Shown here: positions 13,101-26,200 of the stretch, one piece after another | Layout of the letters: each line of letters begins with the position of its first letter | Position numbering within the stretch: position 1 is the first letter of the stretch | Origin: Apostichopus japonicus | Taxonomy: Eukaryota; Echinodermata; Holothuroidea; Aspidochirotida; Stichopodidae | Assembly: GCF_037975245.1 (NCBI RefSeq) | Contig: NC_092574.1 | Coordinates: 25,774,713-25,838,712 of the forward strand | Direction of reading: 5' to 3' | DNA: 64,000 nt | Notes under the pieces: model-generated | What the model was told of the DNA's origin: nothing | Database searches by the model: none | Seen by the model: only the letters and a program-made list of their open reading frames with translations | Program-made: the position numbers and the translations under genes

Positions 13101-16100
13101 ACATCCAGCATTTACCGAAAGATGCATTTGAGAGTGGGGACCGTTTTAAAAAAAAAACGTTTTATGACCGGGATTTGGCTGATTTATTAAAAACATGCAA
13201 TAAAAAATAATAAATAAATTTAAGAAAAAAGTAAAATCACTGATTTGAATTTAACAAAAATATACTTTTTTTTCAAATAATAGTTTTGAACGTTGTTGCA
13301 ATATCGTCTAATATCTATTTACAGATGGTGAAAAGTTCGTACCTTCACTATTAATACTTGATGTATGCATATCTTGTATATATAGTACTATATACCCATG
13401 ATGCATCACTCATTAAAAAGAAAGGAGTTGATAAACCTTACTCTTCCATTTATCACCAGACCATAAATTAAGCACTCTGCCTTTTAAGATTCCTTTCCAA
13501 ACAAACATTTAAAAATTAAGAACCTGAAATAGTCCAGATTTTATAACACTTTGGCAATATTTAAGTTTGTTCTGTTTGATCATTGTTTGGAAGGGAGAGT
13601 GTGGGTAGTTTCTCTCATTTTATCATGCATTCACATGTATACTTTTTCATACACTTAGAGTGCAGCTTAAATATATATTCACTTGACAGGTTTACTTATT
13701 TCTACAGCTTCCTTTACTTCCATGGTATGTTGACAGGATTTAATTGTCAGTCTGTGGCGACCACATCAACATGGTGTCACAAACACAGTAGGAAGAGTTC
13801 AGAGGTAGCGCCCCCCCCCCCCATTCCTTTAAATATACACTATATCTCAGTGCATCTGTTTCTTTAAAGCAGTTCTATATAGTTTGCGAGACAATTTTTA
13901 TCAAATCAATGTAGGGAATAATGACAACAACACCATCACAACTATAAATCAAAGCTTAGGCAGACTACTCGGTTGTCATCACTGAATGTAGCCCAGGGCT
14001 TTGAGATTAAGTGAACCAAGTACTAAGTACTAGATCCGAATACAGACAAATGTATACAGATTACAGAATATCACAAAATAAACAGAATGGATTGCTGTCG
14101 GTGATCACCTGCAGCCTGGCCAAACACCTCACTGTCACTTTAAATCCTTGTCATATCTCGATAGGTTGGAGTACTGTAATAGTTACGTTAGTGCCAGAAA
14201 TTAAAGGGGCACAGTGTTAGGATAATACACAACACTTATTTGGACTCTGATTGCATTGTCCAGCGGTTAAAGGCCTATGTCTGTTGTGTCAGTTATGCTT
14301 ATCAATCTATATGTTTGAATGCTTCCATATTAATATTTGGGGGTTAGAGAGGCAAAGTTCCCAACTATTCATTCTTTATTAATTAACATGAAACTCTAGA
14401 GATTCTCATTGAAGAAAGATCACTATAGTTTTTTCTTGACTTTTGAAACAATACTTTATGGTGCAAATATTCCAAATAGTATCACAGTAAGCTACTGTAC
14501 TATGCAGAAGGTAACATTTAGTTTATGAATATTCATAAGACCCTAATCCAATCACCAATCAGACAGTTTTTCTGACAATTAGTTTTCTATGTGTCTACAC
14601 TTCCTTTATTATTCTCTGCACAAGTAAAAGTATTTATTCTAACTCGTCCTGTTAACCCCCTTGCTTGTCTTGAATATTCACTTTGTTTAAACCAATCATA
14701 CTAGTGTATATCTGATGTATGTAAATGATCATATTGCATCAACCTTTCCCATCTTTATTTTCTTAAGACAAGAAATATTATTAACAAAAATTTTTTTAAA
14801 TAAAAGTATCCTTGAGACTGCAATGTATCTTTTTGAACCAGCAAAATAGATAGCATGATAATAAGTGATTCAGAAGAAGGCAACGGTGGGGGTCTTTAAT
14901 TATAGAGAATTAAACTCCCGGTGATCACAACAGGGAATTTCCTCTTTGATAAAAAATAGAAGAGAAAAGACAACAATGTTCCATTATACCAGTGAGCTGC
15001 CAGGGGGTTGCCAGTTCCCTGATTATAACTGTACTATTAAGAAATTTGTCACGGTTCAACTCTGTCGCCCCCCCCCCCCCCTAAAAAAACAGCAATTTAG
15101 AATGTAAGGCTTGGCAATAAAGTAAAATAGACAGAGGCATATAAAAGAGAGCTGGTGGACAATAATTGGTAATTCACAGTAACATCTCGTCACCAAGGTG
15201 ATACTATGTAGTAATTTGATTCATTATGATCAATATTATAAACTTAAAGCCAAGGTTGCTTTGTGAAATTACCATCTTGATTCAGATAATGTGGTTACTC
15301 ATATTGCAAAAACATGAAGTAACGTGACATGTGACTGTGGTATTTTGAAATTTCAGATATATATACTTTCAGAAGAAGCTGGCTCCAACCCAGGTAATTC
15401 ATAGTTCAGTTTTCAAATAGTTTCTACCAAAAATTCTGAACAGTCTTTTTTTTTTTTTAATTCTCAGTAAATACCTACCAGCAATTCACTTTGATAGCTT
15501 AAAAATAGTTTTTTTTTATTTTGGGGGGTGGGAGGGGGGGGGCAATTGTTCAATTTTGCCTCCTTAACACTTGATCAAAACTGATATAATGCTTCTTGGT
15601 CATTTCACAATTTTAAGTGTCATTTTCCATGGCTGCATGTCAAATATGCTAAATTATAATCTGTTGACTACTTCACCCATGTTTCCACATTACAACTCAT
15701 GTTTTATAGACACTCGAAACTATTTAGGCTTGGTCATACTCAACTTGGACGTACCAAGCACTGCTACCAGGAAATATTTCAACTCCAGGGTGGATGAAGA
15801 ACTAATGTGAAGTTGTCATCAACAGTAGAGGGGGCTATTCAGACCGTGCACTAATTCAGATGGTGTACTGTATACCTTATTCCTAGTTTGAACTTTGAAT
15901 AAATAAAGGGCAAAGGCCCTATGAACGTTAGAAAAAAAAGGTCAGTTGTTATATATCACAAATTAAACAAAAACATATGCCTGCCACTGTGTTAGAGTAT
16001 TTTTTTCTTTTGCTGGTGCGGTGACCTTTAATTCTCTGTATAATGTATGAATTTTATATTTCCCAATTAAACAATTTGCATACTTTTCTCCCCCACCCCC

Positions 16101-18955
16101 CCCCCCCATCTCCTGACAGTTTAAAATGTTGTATTTGCTTACTCCATGCAACTTTAGGTTTCAGTGTTATATTTTCTCTTTTGTTTCTTGCTGCATATAG
16201 TGTCATAATTGTATAGTATCCTGTTTGACTGATGGATTCATCATTTCAAAGTAATTCTTCTGATCTTATTACTCTGATAAATACAAATTACACAACAGCA
16301 GAAGCTATGTCAAATCTGCTGAATCAGGACCTTATTGAGGATCTGTAAATCAAACAGTCTGAGCCATAAAAGGACTTCAAATGGAAAGGCATACACAGAC
16401 AGCACTTTACAATATCACAATAAAAAAATAAAATTTAGACTTAGCTGTAAGTAAGAAACAAAACATCAATCCACTTCAACCTTAGAATAAAAGAACAGTC
16501 TAGCATTAAAAAGCATGGATTCTTTCTTTGCTAAAATGCAAGGCCGGTCAACTTCAGAGTTTAAGTACATCTTTGCATAAAAAACACAAATTCACTCGTA
16601 TTAATTAGGGTATGTAAAATTCCCAGCACTTTTAACATCAGGCTGGAATGCTACAATCAAAGTCATCAAAGAAAGATGAAAAAGAAAGCAAAAGATGTGA
16701 TTTGGATGCCAATTTGCATCTATACTATCAAAATGGAGTGTTGGCTCAGTGGTTAACGCCGGCGCCTTTCAATCATAAGGTCCCCAGTTCGAGTCACTCC
16801 AAGATTAATGTATGTCGTCCAGTTATAGAGTTGTTGACAATTAACAATTCATAATCATGGACGTTAAATATGAATGTAAGAGACTGACTTCGGTCAGCTT
16901 GCCACTTTGATAAGCCAATGAGGCTTCTTCGCGTGTTCCTGCTTGCAGGAGGATCTAATATACATATACATATACACATAAAATTGCTTAATATGTGAAA
17001 TTCACTTTTTGGTACAAATATGTGAACAAATGAATGTTGAGGATAAATTTCACCTGGTTGTTTAGGCTAGGTTTCTCTTTGTCAATTTGACTAGAGCTGG
17101 GCTATCCTTTTAACTCCCAACAGTTAGCTTTCTCTCACCTTAGATTGCAAATAGAATGATCCACCTTTCTTTTTGTCATTGACAGCAAACAGGTGGTTAT
17201 AACTCTTTGATATTTCTTCAGCATCTACTTTTGATATATTGAGGATTTTCTGGGCTTCTTCTACCGTCATCCCAGAGAGGCTGTTGGCAGCAGCTGTTTT
17301 TGCTCCTGCTTGGCCTCCACCTCTTTGCTTAGCTGCTTGTTGACTAGCTATATAAACACACAGAAATAAAACAAATCATATTTTCTGTGCTTTCAGATAC
17401 ATGAGTTGCAATATTAGTTTATATTCAATTAAGACTTGTGGATCACATTTCTGGAAATAGTGCATATCCTAAACATTATACATATATAGAAGAAATATTC
17501 ATGCAGTCTTCAACAAATTTCTCTCGAACATCTATGGCTTGTACCGTCCAACAAAAAGGTAAAACATGGTAAATCCAAACTTTTTCACACAAAAATCTTT
17601 TGAAAAGATCTTCTGATGGCTAAAGCTGATTGATTGTCAAACTTGCTGAAAATTGTCTCAGAATGCACCACTTCGTGTTCGAATTCTACTTTTGGCTGGA
17701 GAGAACCCCCAGACACTGTACATTGAAGTTGGCTTCAACAACCCTATGATTGCACCCCTCTCTTGTAGAATCCTGCATTTGCCCAGGTTGACACTTCTAT
17801 AACATTCTTTAAGCAGCTTTTCCATTAGAGTGACAATCTTACCAAACCTACTGATTAATCCTCAAAATAATATTGCAATTGATCAGACTATGACATCCTC
17901 CTCATGTTTTTTGGAAGATGAATGCTCAGTGAGCAAGTCATAATATATTCAAATAATACTTACAGTAGTTACTCAACATTTCATTTATACCAAAACGCAT
18001 TTTATAGTGTTTTTAAGTATTCATCACAGGTACAAAGCAACTTGGCAAATTTTCAAAGTATTTGGTACATTTTTAGGCATTATTTGAAATAAAACTGTAC
18101 TAGCCATGCTTAAGTGAATTATCTTGTAGCAAACAACATCTAACAAATCAACTCAAAAACATTATTTTTCAGTAACAGCAAAATTTATCAGTGTAACACT
18201 TAACAGCTCAAAAACCTTTCTTTAAAGAAGGATAAAGCCAAATTCAAACATGACTGATGGAACAAGAACACATTCTAAGCATCCTGGTGACATTTGCATC
18301 TAATCTCTATGTGCATGATATATCAAAAACTAAAAACTGTCACAGTTTGCACTGTGAGTGAACTTGAAGCAAACAGGTGTGAAATCATAGTCGCACACTG
18401 ACAAAAAAATGTTTTCTTTTACTTTATTTTTCACTTTACTGTTTTGACTTTGGATCAGACTGGGTTCCAGCTTTCTCTTAGAAGGTGATGCGAAGTTGAC
18501 AATATACTAATGATGGTTGCTTTGTCATGCTGAAATGCATGCCAAGTTTAGGCAGAAAACGTTTGATTAAACTTTGAAGAAAATTGCAACGCAAATTTGC
18601 TAGTGTGAGTGTATGACATGATTGACATCATACGTGTTTGCTCCAAGTTCACTACGGCTGCAAAACGTGTCAACTTCACATGTTGTTATATCTCCAAAAC
18701 TGAATGTACAGTATAAGAATTAAATCAATGCAAACTTCCCCAGGGTGCTTAGAAATATGCTCCTCGTTTATCTGTTGAATGTTAATTTTCCTCTGTACAC
18801 TATCCCCTTTAACAGCAGGTTCTACAGGCTACAATATATTACATTTATAATACCATGAGATACATACCTTGAATTTCTTGCCTCAGTGCTTTAGCAAATG
18901 CCCTGCCAACAACCTGCCCACCAAGGACAATTATCTGCGCCAAATATTTGGCAGC
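10031..18955 (-). CDS. PAM16: PAM16 / Magmas, mitochondrial import motor J-like subunit (initiator exon not located)
   Basis: Three minus-strand exons, 18955-18868, 17347-17139 and 10144-10031, splice in frame (phases 1 and 0) to 136 residues, close to the roughly 125 of human PAM16. The N-terminal stretch [20 protein letters not shown] is the conserved membrane-proximal segment. The J-like domain follows ([20 protein letters not shown], then [19 protein letters not shown]), then [13 protein letters not shown] and a polar tail. VNDKKKGG replaces the HPD loop of true J proteins, as expected for PAM16. Family knowledge: PAM16 pairs with PAM14 at the TIM23 channel in the mitochondrial inner membrane and restrains its stimulation of mtHsp70. 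The exon supplying the initiator Met should lie between 18956 and about 20190 but no convincing ATG plus donor was found. The gene is head to head with LRRC59. Confidence 0.93.
10145..17138. other. PAM16 intron 3 (about 7 kb)
   Basis: Holds one complete tRNA-SINE (16735-16980), a (TTTA)n tract near 11695-11725, poly-C and poly-G runs (13808, 15067, 15524 and 16090 regions) and otherwise featureless AT-rich DNA. No nested gene is supported on either strand. Confidence 0.6.
16735..16980 (+). mobile_element. tRNA-derived SINE, copy 2 (full length)
   Basis: The head has a pol III A box TGGCTCAGTGG (16742-16752) and a B box AGTTCGAGTCA (about 16786-16796) in a tRNA-like GGAGTG...CACTCC frame. A body shared with the other two copies follows, ending TTGCAGGAGGATCTAA, then a TATACATATACA tail. 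No clear target duplication is visible. Confidence 0.88.
17139..17347 (-). CDS. PAM16: PAM16 exon with the J-like domain
   Basis: Acceptor TTTATATAG, donor GTGAGAG. Exactly 70 codons with the carried base, ending FYLQSK. A Gly/Ala/Gln-rich linker ([11 protein letters not shown]) precedes the J-like fold. Confidence 0.92.
17348..18867. other. PAM16 intron 2
   Basis: Intron containing the foldback element at 18222-18812; the rest has no recognisable feature. Confidence 0.6.
18222..18812. mobile_element. TTAA-flanked foldback MITE
   Basis: TTAA at both ends (18222-18225 and 18809-18812). Long, imperfect inverted arms: CATTCTAAGCATCCTGGTGA near 18272 pairs with the complement of the CCCCAGGGTGCTTAGAA region near 18738. 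GTGAACTTGAAGCAAACAGG near 18357 pairs with the complement of the GTGTTTGCTCCAAGTTCAC region near 18634. The TTAA duplication points to the piggyBac or Kolobok superfamilies; no transposase is present. Confidence 0.7.
18868..18955 (-). CDS. PAM16: PAM16 exon with the N-terminal hydrophobic segment
   Basis: Acceptor AG at 18957-18956, donor GTATGT beginning at 18867. It encodes AAKYLAQ through LRQEIQ plus one base. Its phase-0 start means the upstream exon must end with a whole codon, possibly the ATG itself. Confidence 0.9.
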
Positions 18956-20192
18956 CTTGAGGATATAACAGAAAATATATTGAATCGAAAAGATGAAGGT
19001 TTTACGTTTTACCTGTGACTGTACCAGTTTCCATCTAATAAAAGGATGTCTTTGTAAATGAAGTTTTTCAATGAATGAAGAACCATCAGCTTCTTAGGGT
19101 TCATCAATTAGTTCAAACATCTATGTAACATAGACAGTGGCCTTTAGATAACAGCCCTGTAAAATATACTTGAATCATCAATTGTACTTTACTTCTAAAT
19201 TTATGACTAGAACCTAGGCCTAGGCAAGGTTATGTCATCCATTTTAACATGGTCTGAAACTAAAAGCACTTATTTGAGATCCAAAACCAATGCCATTCGA
19301 AGGGTTACCTTAACTGATAAGTACTATGAGTATGAGTGTATCATGACAACTATTACTCAGCCAACAAAATCTTGTCTAATTGTCCTTCCAAATGGTGCTG
19401 AGTTACATTGGCAAGTGAGCATACAAATGCCATAAATGTAAATCTAGTGTTGGATTATCATATTACTGAATTAGTACTGTACCTTACAACCTGATTTACT
19501 GTAGGCCTAAAATCATGCTACTTGTTTTAAAATGGGAACAGCTACTGCTCTATAGGATACAATACTAGCTTTCCCTGAATTTACACGTAAATTTACACTA
19601 AAATATCAACAAAACTGACTCAAAATAATATTTATCATGCGAATTAGATCTACTTTGGTCTATGGCCTAGTAATAGGACTATTACAACTTCAATTCCAGG
19701 CCCAGTCCAGTACTACTACTACTACTAGTGTAGTAGTACAAGGTACAGTAAAAGTGATCGCAGAAGTGGTACGTACAAGTTATGTGATGCCCACAAAACA
19801 AAAACCTTGACCCAATGCATTAACACCTAGCATTTGACTAAACGTAATACCATTGATAAAATGTAAGACACTGGATGATGATAATAATTTAACAAACCAT
19901 TTCAATCACTACTAAGATCAATTAGATTCAGTTCAGCGAAGATATTTAGGCCCACCGTGACTGCGTAGTTATAACTAAGATGACTTCTATGCACTTTTTC
20001 AGATGTTGCGCAATGAGGTTAACGAATTTCGAGACATGTGAGCTACAGTGTGTACAGTTCTATACTGTTTCTTTATTGCGTAACTAGTACGTGTCAAGCT
20101 AACGTTAGGCTACTTGACCTCAGCTAGACTACGTTACGAACTATAGCAGATGACACGTACATAAAATATCATTCCAGACGCCAAACATAAAA
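18956..20192. promoter_or_regulatory. Shared 5' region of PAM16 (-) and LRRC59 (+)
   Basis: About 1.2 kb separates the first located PAM16 exon from the LRRC59 ATG, with the genes diverging. The missing PAM16 exon 1 and both transcription start sites should be here. A TACTACTACTAC run lies near 19713. No TATA box or strong core element can be assigned by eye. Confidence 0.5.
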
Positions 20193-20291
20193 ATGGGATC
20201 AAAAATTAAAACAAATTTGAAAGACAAATTGGATGGCAATGAGTTGGACTTGAGTTTGAGTAATCTGACAAAGGTCCCTGTAAAAGACATT
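20193..20291 (+). CDS. LRRC59: LRRC59 exon 1
   Basis: 33 codons from ATG (context AAAAATGG) to VPVKDI; donor GTAAGT, phase 0. Confidence 0.92.
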
Positions 20292-23200
20292 GTAAGTAAA
20301 TATTGGATCGGTCTTTACTATTAGTAATCACTAATACTAGGCCTACGTATCTGTATCGCCTACGTAATTAATAGATGCTAGGCCTACTATTGCAACCACC
20401 TTTTAACTTTTTTTAGTAAATTACACTTCAATTATGCCTAGCCTAATCGCAATTGCTCACATATAGGCATAGGCGTATATATGTAGGCATATGCTACATG
20501 ATTAAAGTTTAAATACATTTAAAGCAGAACTAGTTTGGATAGAATACACCAGAAAGCTTTCTGTCTTGTCGCAGCTTGTTGAGCAGGATACATAATAAAA
20601 TGGGAATGAAACTGTGGTGGTCACTATTTTGAAATCAGACTTGACTGTAGCCGATATTCACTAAGAAGTAGCATAAGTACCACAGAATAAAAAAGACATA
20701 AATTTATGATGCTAACTGATACTTCCGACAATATGTTACAATTTTTGCATGTCCCCCAATTTCCATGGATTCTCCAAGGGACGAAATAGTTTTAGAGAAT
20801 TGATTAGCAATAATTGCTCGACAATTCTTGGAAATAGCAATTAGCATTAGCAGGTACTGCATCTTTTGCTAATCAAAAGTAATATTGATTAGCAACTGGC
20901 AATTCTTGGGTAGCAAATTGCTATGCGAACGCAGTTATTTCGTCCCTTGTGTAATATTGTGACGAGCCCGCTTCCTCCGATAGTAAAACTATATCGGGAC
21001 TCGCGATAGAAAGGTACTGGGATATCTTGATGCCGTATTTATGCTTCTTCAGGAGATGTCTCGAACGGAAGAAAACAATGACTTCACACAAAAAACAATT
21101 TGACGAGATAGGATTTGATTATTGATTAGGTATAATTTCTTCTCTGTCGATTCTCTTTACAAATAAACTAAATTACAATGATTTGACTTGACTTGACTCC
21201 GTCAATTAAACAATTAGAAAGAGTGATGAAATGGTGACGAAGCAACGAACTGATCACGGAGCGCTGACGGAGTGATAAATTTGCTGACCAAGTGATAAAT
21301 TTGCTGACGGAGTGCTCAAACTTTCGGCCTCCTTTTACTTTTAAACCTTACTTCCATAAAATCTCACTGCGCACAATCAGTAGGCAGCCAATAACCTGAC
21401 CATCCTGTATTAACTTAATGATATAAAAATAAGTGCGCTGGCACTGATCTGCCCTGATTGGTTGGGAGTTTGGAAGTCCATCCCCTTTCTATGGAAACTT
21501 CCATACCACATAAGAGAACCTTCTCGAATGTTCCACAGACATAATGGAATCTATTTTGGGAAAAGGCCCTGTACCAAGATTCAATAAGATAGTTAAAAAC
21601 TTCTCGTGGGAAAACTGAATCCATGACCTAGATAAATACATAAGAGGCCCGTAAGGTGTCTCGATGGAGTTTTTCGGTAACATCAAAGAGATGGTATCAC
21701 TATTTCATAACACTTGTTCTCACATGGATTTATGTAGCTGTCCCCATATGGAAAGTATTCCTGGAAATGTCCCAGTTTATTTAGTGCCAAGGGAAAACGT
21801 TTACAACAACAATCATAGAGTTCATCTATGACTCACAGATGAAGGCATCCCACATCATATCATACTTTGGTAGGCCTAGCTGGTAATTCACATGAAAAAC
21901 ACTGTTTTGCACATGAGTGATTAATCATGAGACTCACAGGTACCATCCAGTTTTTTCACTTTGGATTATTTTAAATCTTGGCAAAAATTGCTTGCATCTG
22001 GATAACATTCTAAACTTGGGAGTTTGACTATTATCTCTGAAACATAGGAAGTTGCCAAAACATTGAGAAGCCATCAAACATCCTTCTCTCCTTTCAAATC
22101 CAAATGTACAGTGTAGGTAAGTGTCCCTCAGTGGCAAAATGTAGGGGTCAACATCATGTCCCCAGATTCTGTGGAAAATATGGTCACCTTATTATACAAG
22201 ACAACCAGATTGCCCTAATTCATGTCATATCTCAGAAAGTAATTTCAAGACATACAACCACTGTGAAGCTTCAGGTTGTGGCGACCTGAAGTTGTGCCTG
22301 CATTGACAGTTGAAGTTTGTGATCTTGGCCCAAGTTTTTCATAAGGTTGCACCTATTCGCCCAGCAGCACGGCAAATAAGGTGAAGTGCCCTCACTATTT
22401 ATCTGACAGTTTGGTGGATAAGTAAATGCATCATCTTATTACTCTGGTAGCCAGATGAATACAGTCTAACACTGACAATATTCCCCTGGCTGCCAGGCGA
22501 ATAAGAAACGTGACATGTTATTTACCTGGCAGTCAGACAAATAATTTTTACTGCCTAGTTATTTGTCGTCTGACTGCCATGCATAACTTGACACGTATCC
22601 GTTCATCCAGGCAGTTGGGCAAAGATGAAACCTCATGTTGAAAGCCTCATGTTGTGTATCTATAGTTAAATTAAAACAGTACAGATAGAATGCTAAACTT
22701 ATGCATTATGATCTCATCACAGTAAAATGGTAGATGTGGTTGATCTTATATCTTCCCAAACATTGTCAAGTGTTGTGTTGAATAGAGCATTGTGGAAGTG
22801 CATTGAAACAGGACTACTTGTAATCCACCCAACAGTTTCCAAATGTAATGTGAATATGGATCACATTGCACCCTTAATGCATGGTACTTCATCATCGAGT
22901 GTGGACATTCTAAGCTCTGTGTTCTGATTGGTTAATTAACTGCATTATGAATAGTTGGAGTATACTGTACTCTTGTTTCCACGTGGCTGCTGGGTGAATA
23001 GCCACAATGTTTCATAATTTATACACTAGTCTTGGCTTTGAATAATTGTTGTTTGTGTTTCTTTTTACCCTGTTATAGGCAGCGCTCACCAAGGCAAACA
23101 CTTTGGATTTATCCTGTAACCAGCTGACAACATTACCAGTGAGTACTCAGATGTTTCGCATTTTTTTGTTCCTTTCATTTTAAAGTTTGCTGGTTGTGTT

Positions 23201-26200
23201 TTATTATTCATAGCCATTATTTACTTCAGTGCTCCTCTCTCACTTTTCCATTCACCTGACCTTTGACATGGTTAACGTTCCAGCATTAAGTCCCTTTTAT
23301 TCTACTTTGTAAATTATCTCCGCTCGTAAATACTGAACCCGAACCAAGAACGTTTGGAGTTTCCAATTAACTACCAGATTCACTCAAGTTACTTTTTTTG
23401 CAGTGTTCTGTTTTATCCTTTTTGTCTAAGGAGGTGTGGTCAGCTGGTAACTATGGTAACTCTTAAGGTCATCAGTGTTTGCCTGAAATTTCAGCACTAA
23501 AATGAAATTGAGCAAACTTGCTCCTAGAGGCGCTCATCCTCCAAATTATTCCCAGAGATTGAGGAGTGTTTGAAGTAGATAATTAAATGTCTCACCTAGA
23601 GTGGCTGTATACAGTTTGTTGAAATGTCAGGATGAGTGACCATTAAGGTGACTTTCTAGTGCTTTGGGGGCAATACTGATGAGTTTTAGACGTGAATTGG
23701 GACAAATATTCTCAAGATATTGAACATCTGTTGTAACCATAACAACATGTGCAAGCATATATCTGATGTTGAGGGAAATTAATTGACCAAAACTCTGGGC
23801 TGCCCTTTAAAGTGGAACGATAGTGACAGAAAAAAAATCTCTCATTTTCATATATAATGTAGTTCATATGTTACCAAGGAACCCATTTTTTTAATTTTCC
23901 AAATAGCACACCGGAAAGTTATAAAAAAGGGAATTATAACGTGGTTTTTCGTCTCCGTAATTTTCTATCATTGCAGCATATTTAATAAATAAATAAATTA
24001 CTCAATAATAAATTCACAAATGACTTATTAAAATGCCTAACTAGGAATGGTCTTTCTTTGTTTCTTTCACAGGAAAATTTTTGCACTCTCACAAGATTTG
24101 TTAGATTGGACCTCAGCAAAAATGCCCTGACTAGTCTTCCGGATAACTTTGGACAACTCGTAAACCTCCGCCACTTGGACCTCTTGGGAAATAAACTTGA
24201 ACGGTTGCCAATTAGTTTTGCTGAGCTGGAAAATCTAAAGTGGCTTGACTTGAAGAACAATCCGTTAGTGGAGCCACCCCAAAAGATGGTTGGAGATTGC
24301 TTGGATGACAAACAATGTAAATTGTGTGCTCAGAGGGTGAGTCTATGTTAGAGAAGCAACAATCCAACATAGCATTTGTTGCAGTATCTCATTAAAGGGT
24401 GTGAAGACTCGCGCACAAAGAAACATCTCATGCCGGTAATCTGACCTAGTTTCGAATGAGGTGTAACAGAAGTGTTAGACACCACCATCAATCCCAGAAA
24501 ATGCACACACACACAGCTTGCTACCGTCGGTAATTAGACACAATAATTACACAATCATGACCTTGCTTTTTTATTTTGCCAAAATTTTGGTCCATTTACA
24601 GAGAAATTTAAAGAAAAGAAAACATTAGTTGGACACATGTGCGGGCAGACGTATTTACCTCTCTCTCTGTTCATACGTGTACTTAAAGGCTATATTTAGG
24701 TTGACTTACAGTTTAATATAGTCTCTTTCTCTCAAATAACGTTTGTCTAGCAAAGTGATCCATTCCAAGGAAACATGTAATAAATACGCTCAAGAAGAGT
24801 AATTAATTGCTTTACTGGCAGTGGAATCCAGGACTGTACTGAGTCCAGCAGAAATTGTTAAATATGTAGTCTACATTGTTTGGCAATGTAATATGTAAAT
24901 AGAGGTCGTGACATTTGCTCTTGCATACTTCTGACTAATGTTTGAATATTCATGAACTGTTACTTTGTTAGTAAACAAATTTGATGTTTACATTTCGATA
25001 TGCGGTCCCTTGATCTCTACAAACAAGTTTTTGCCAATTAAGTATGTATGGTCATGATTTTGTACATATTTATGCCAAGAAAGACTGTAGGGATAGTATC
25101 AGTTTGACCGTGTTTGTTAATGGAATGCAAAATGAGACCTAAAGTGGTGCAGAAAGGTCAGGAAACACAGCTGTAAGGGCTATTTTGTTTTGTCTAAACT
25201 CTGAGTATTTAAATAATTAAAAAAACTACAGTATTCTGTTTAAGATTACTTTTTAAGAAAAAGTCACCCAGGAAAGAACCTGGGCACGAAAACCAAACTA
25301 CCAAACGACTGATCCGCTCTCAGCCCCAGTCCCCTTGCATCGGGACTGTGACTGTGTGATCATCGTCAGGTGTGTATCACCATTCCCGAAGGGAACAGAT
25401 ACTACACATGATCTTAGCCAAAAGGCCGAGAAGCGATTCTGTTTAAGATTGCTGGGATTATATACAGTGCAAACTATGTGGACAGAGGACATTCATTTTG
25501 TCATCTTGTGTACCTCTACAGGACATTCTCTGAGACCTTTAGTTTTGTTTTTTTCTTGTGCAAAACTTTACACTTTCTTTTGAGGTTGCTCAAGTCTAAG
25601 GTTGAGGAATTCCACCCAACATGAATGTGAAACGAAGAGATTGTAGGGATAGAAATTAAAGAGGATGTACTAAGAGGATGCTTACAGTATATGTAATTGG
25701 GCCGTGATTAATTATTCTGGTATTGTTTTTATCAGTGACATGACATTCTCATCACAGGTTCTCCGTTACATGAAAGACTTGAAAGAGATTTACGATCGGA
25801 AGAGAATAGCTTTACTGGAGATACAGCGAGGTTAGTCACTCAAAGAAACTGAAACTGATGAAAAGTGAAGAACATTTATGTAACTTTTATGTATAATTTG
25901 ATTATCTCATTAGCATCCCAAGCCAGTTGAGATGTATCCGTCAGTCTTTCTATCTGTATGTCCAATTCAGCTTAAAGGGACACTGTACTCTGACATTTAG
26001 GTCTGTATGTATCAAAGGTGTCCTAGTTGTTACCTATGTCAGGTGCTTCATTAGTCCGTATGCAAAATAAAGTATGCTAAAGGTCATGTAGGGTCAGGGC
26101 AAGTCCAAACATCAAAACCTTTTAAATGCTCCTCCTAGAGTATTAATCTGATCTGGATGAGAATTGTTGACAAAGTTTTGGTTGATGAAGTGAGCACAAA

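Larger units (their letters stand above)
24337..25757. other. LRRC59 intron 3
   Basis: Contains the truncated TTAA element (24392) and the U2-headed insert (25233); the remainder is unrecognised. Confidence 0.6.

Noticed and set aside
23982..24311. 109-codon minus-strand frame over LRRC59 exon 3
   Set aside because: It is the antisense shadow of a clearly conserved LRR exon.
25248..25435. A complete, functional U2 snRNA gene
   Set aside because: Only the 5' 43-45 bases match U2; the Sm site and 3' stem-loops are missing and target duplications show retro-insertion.
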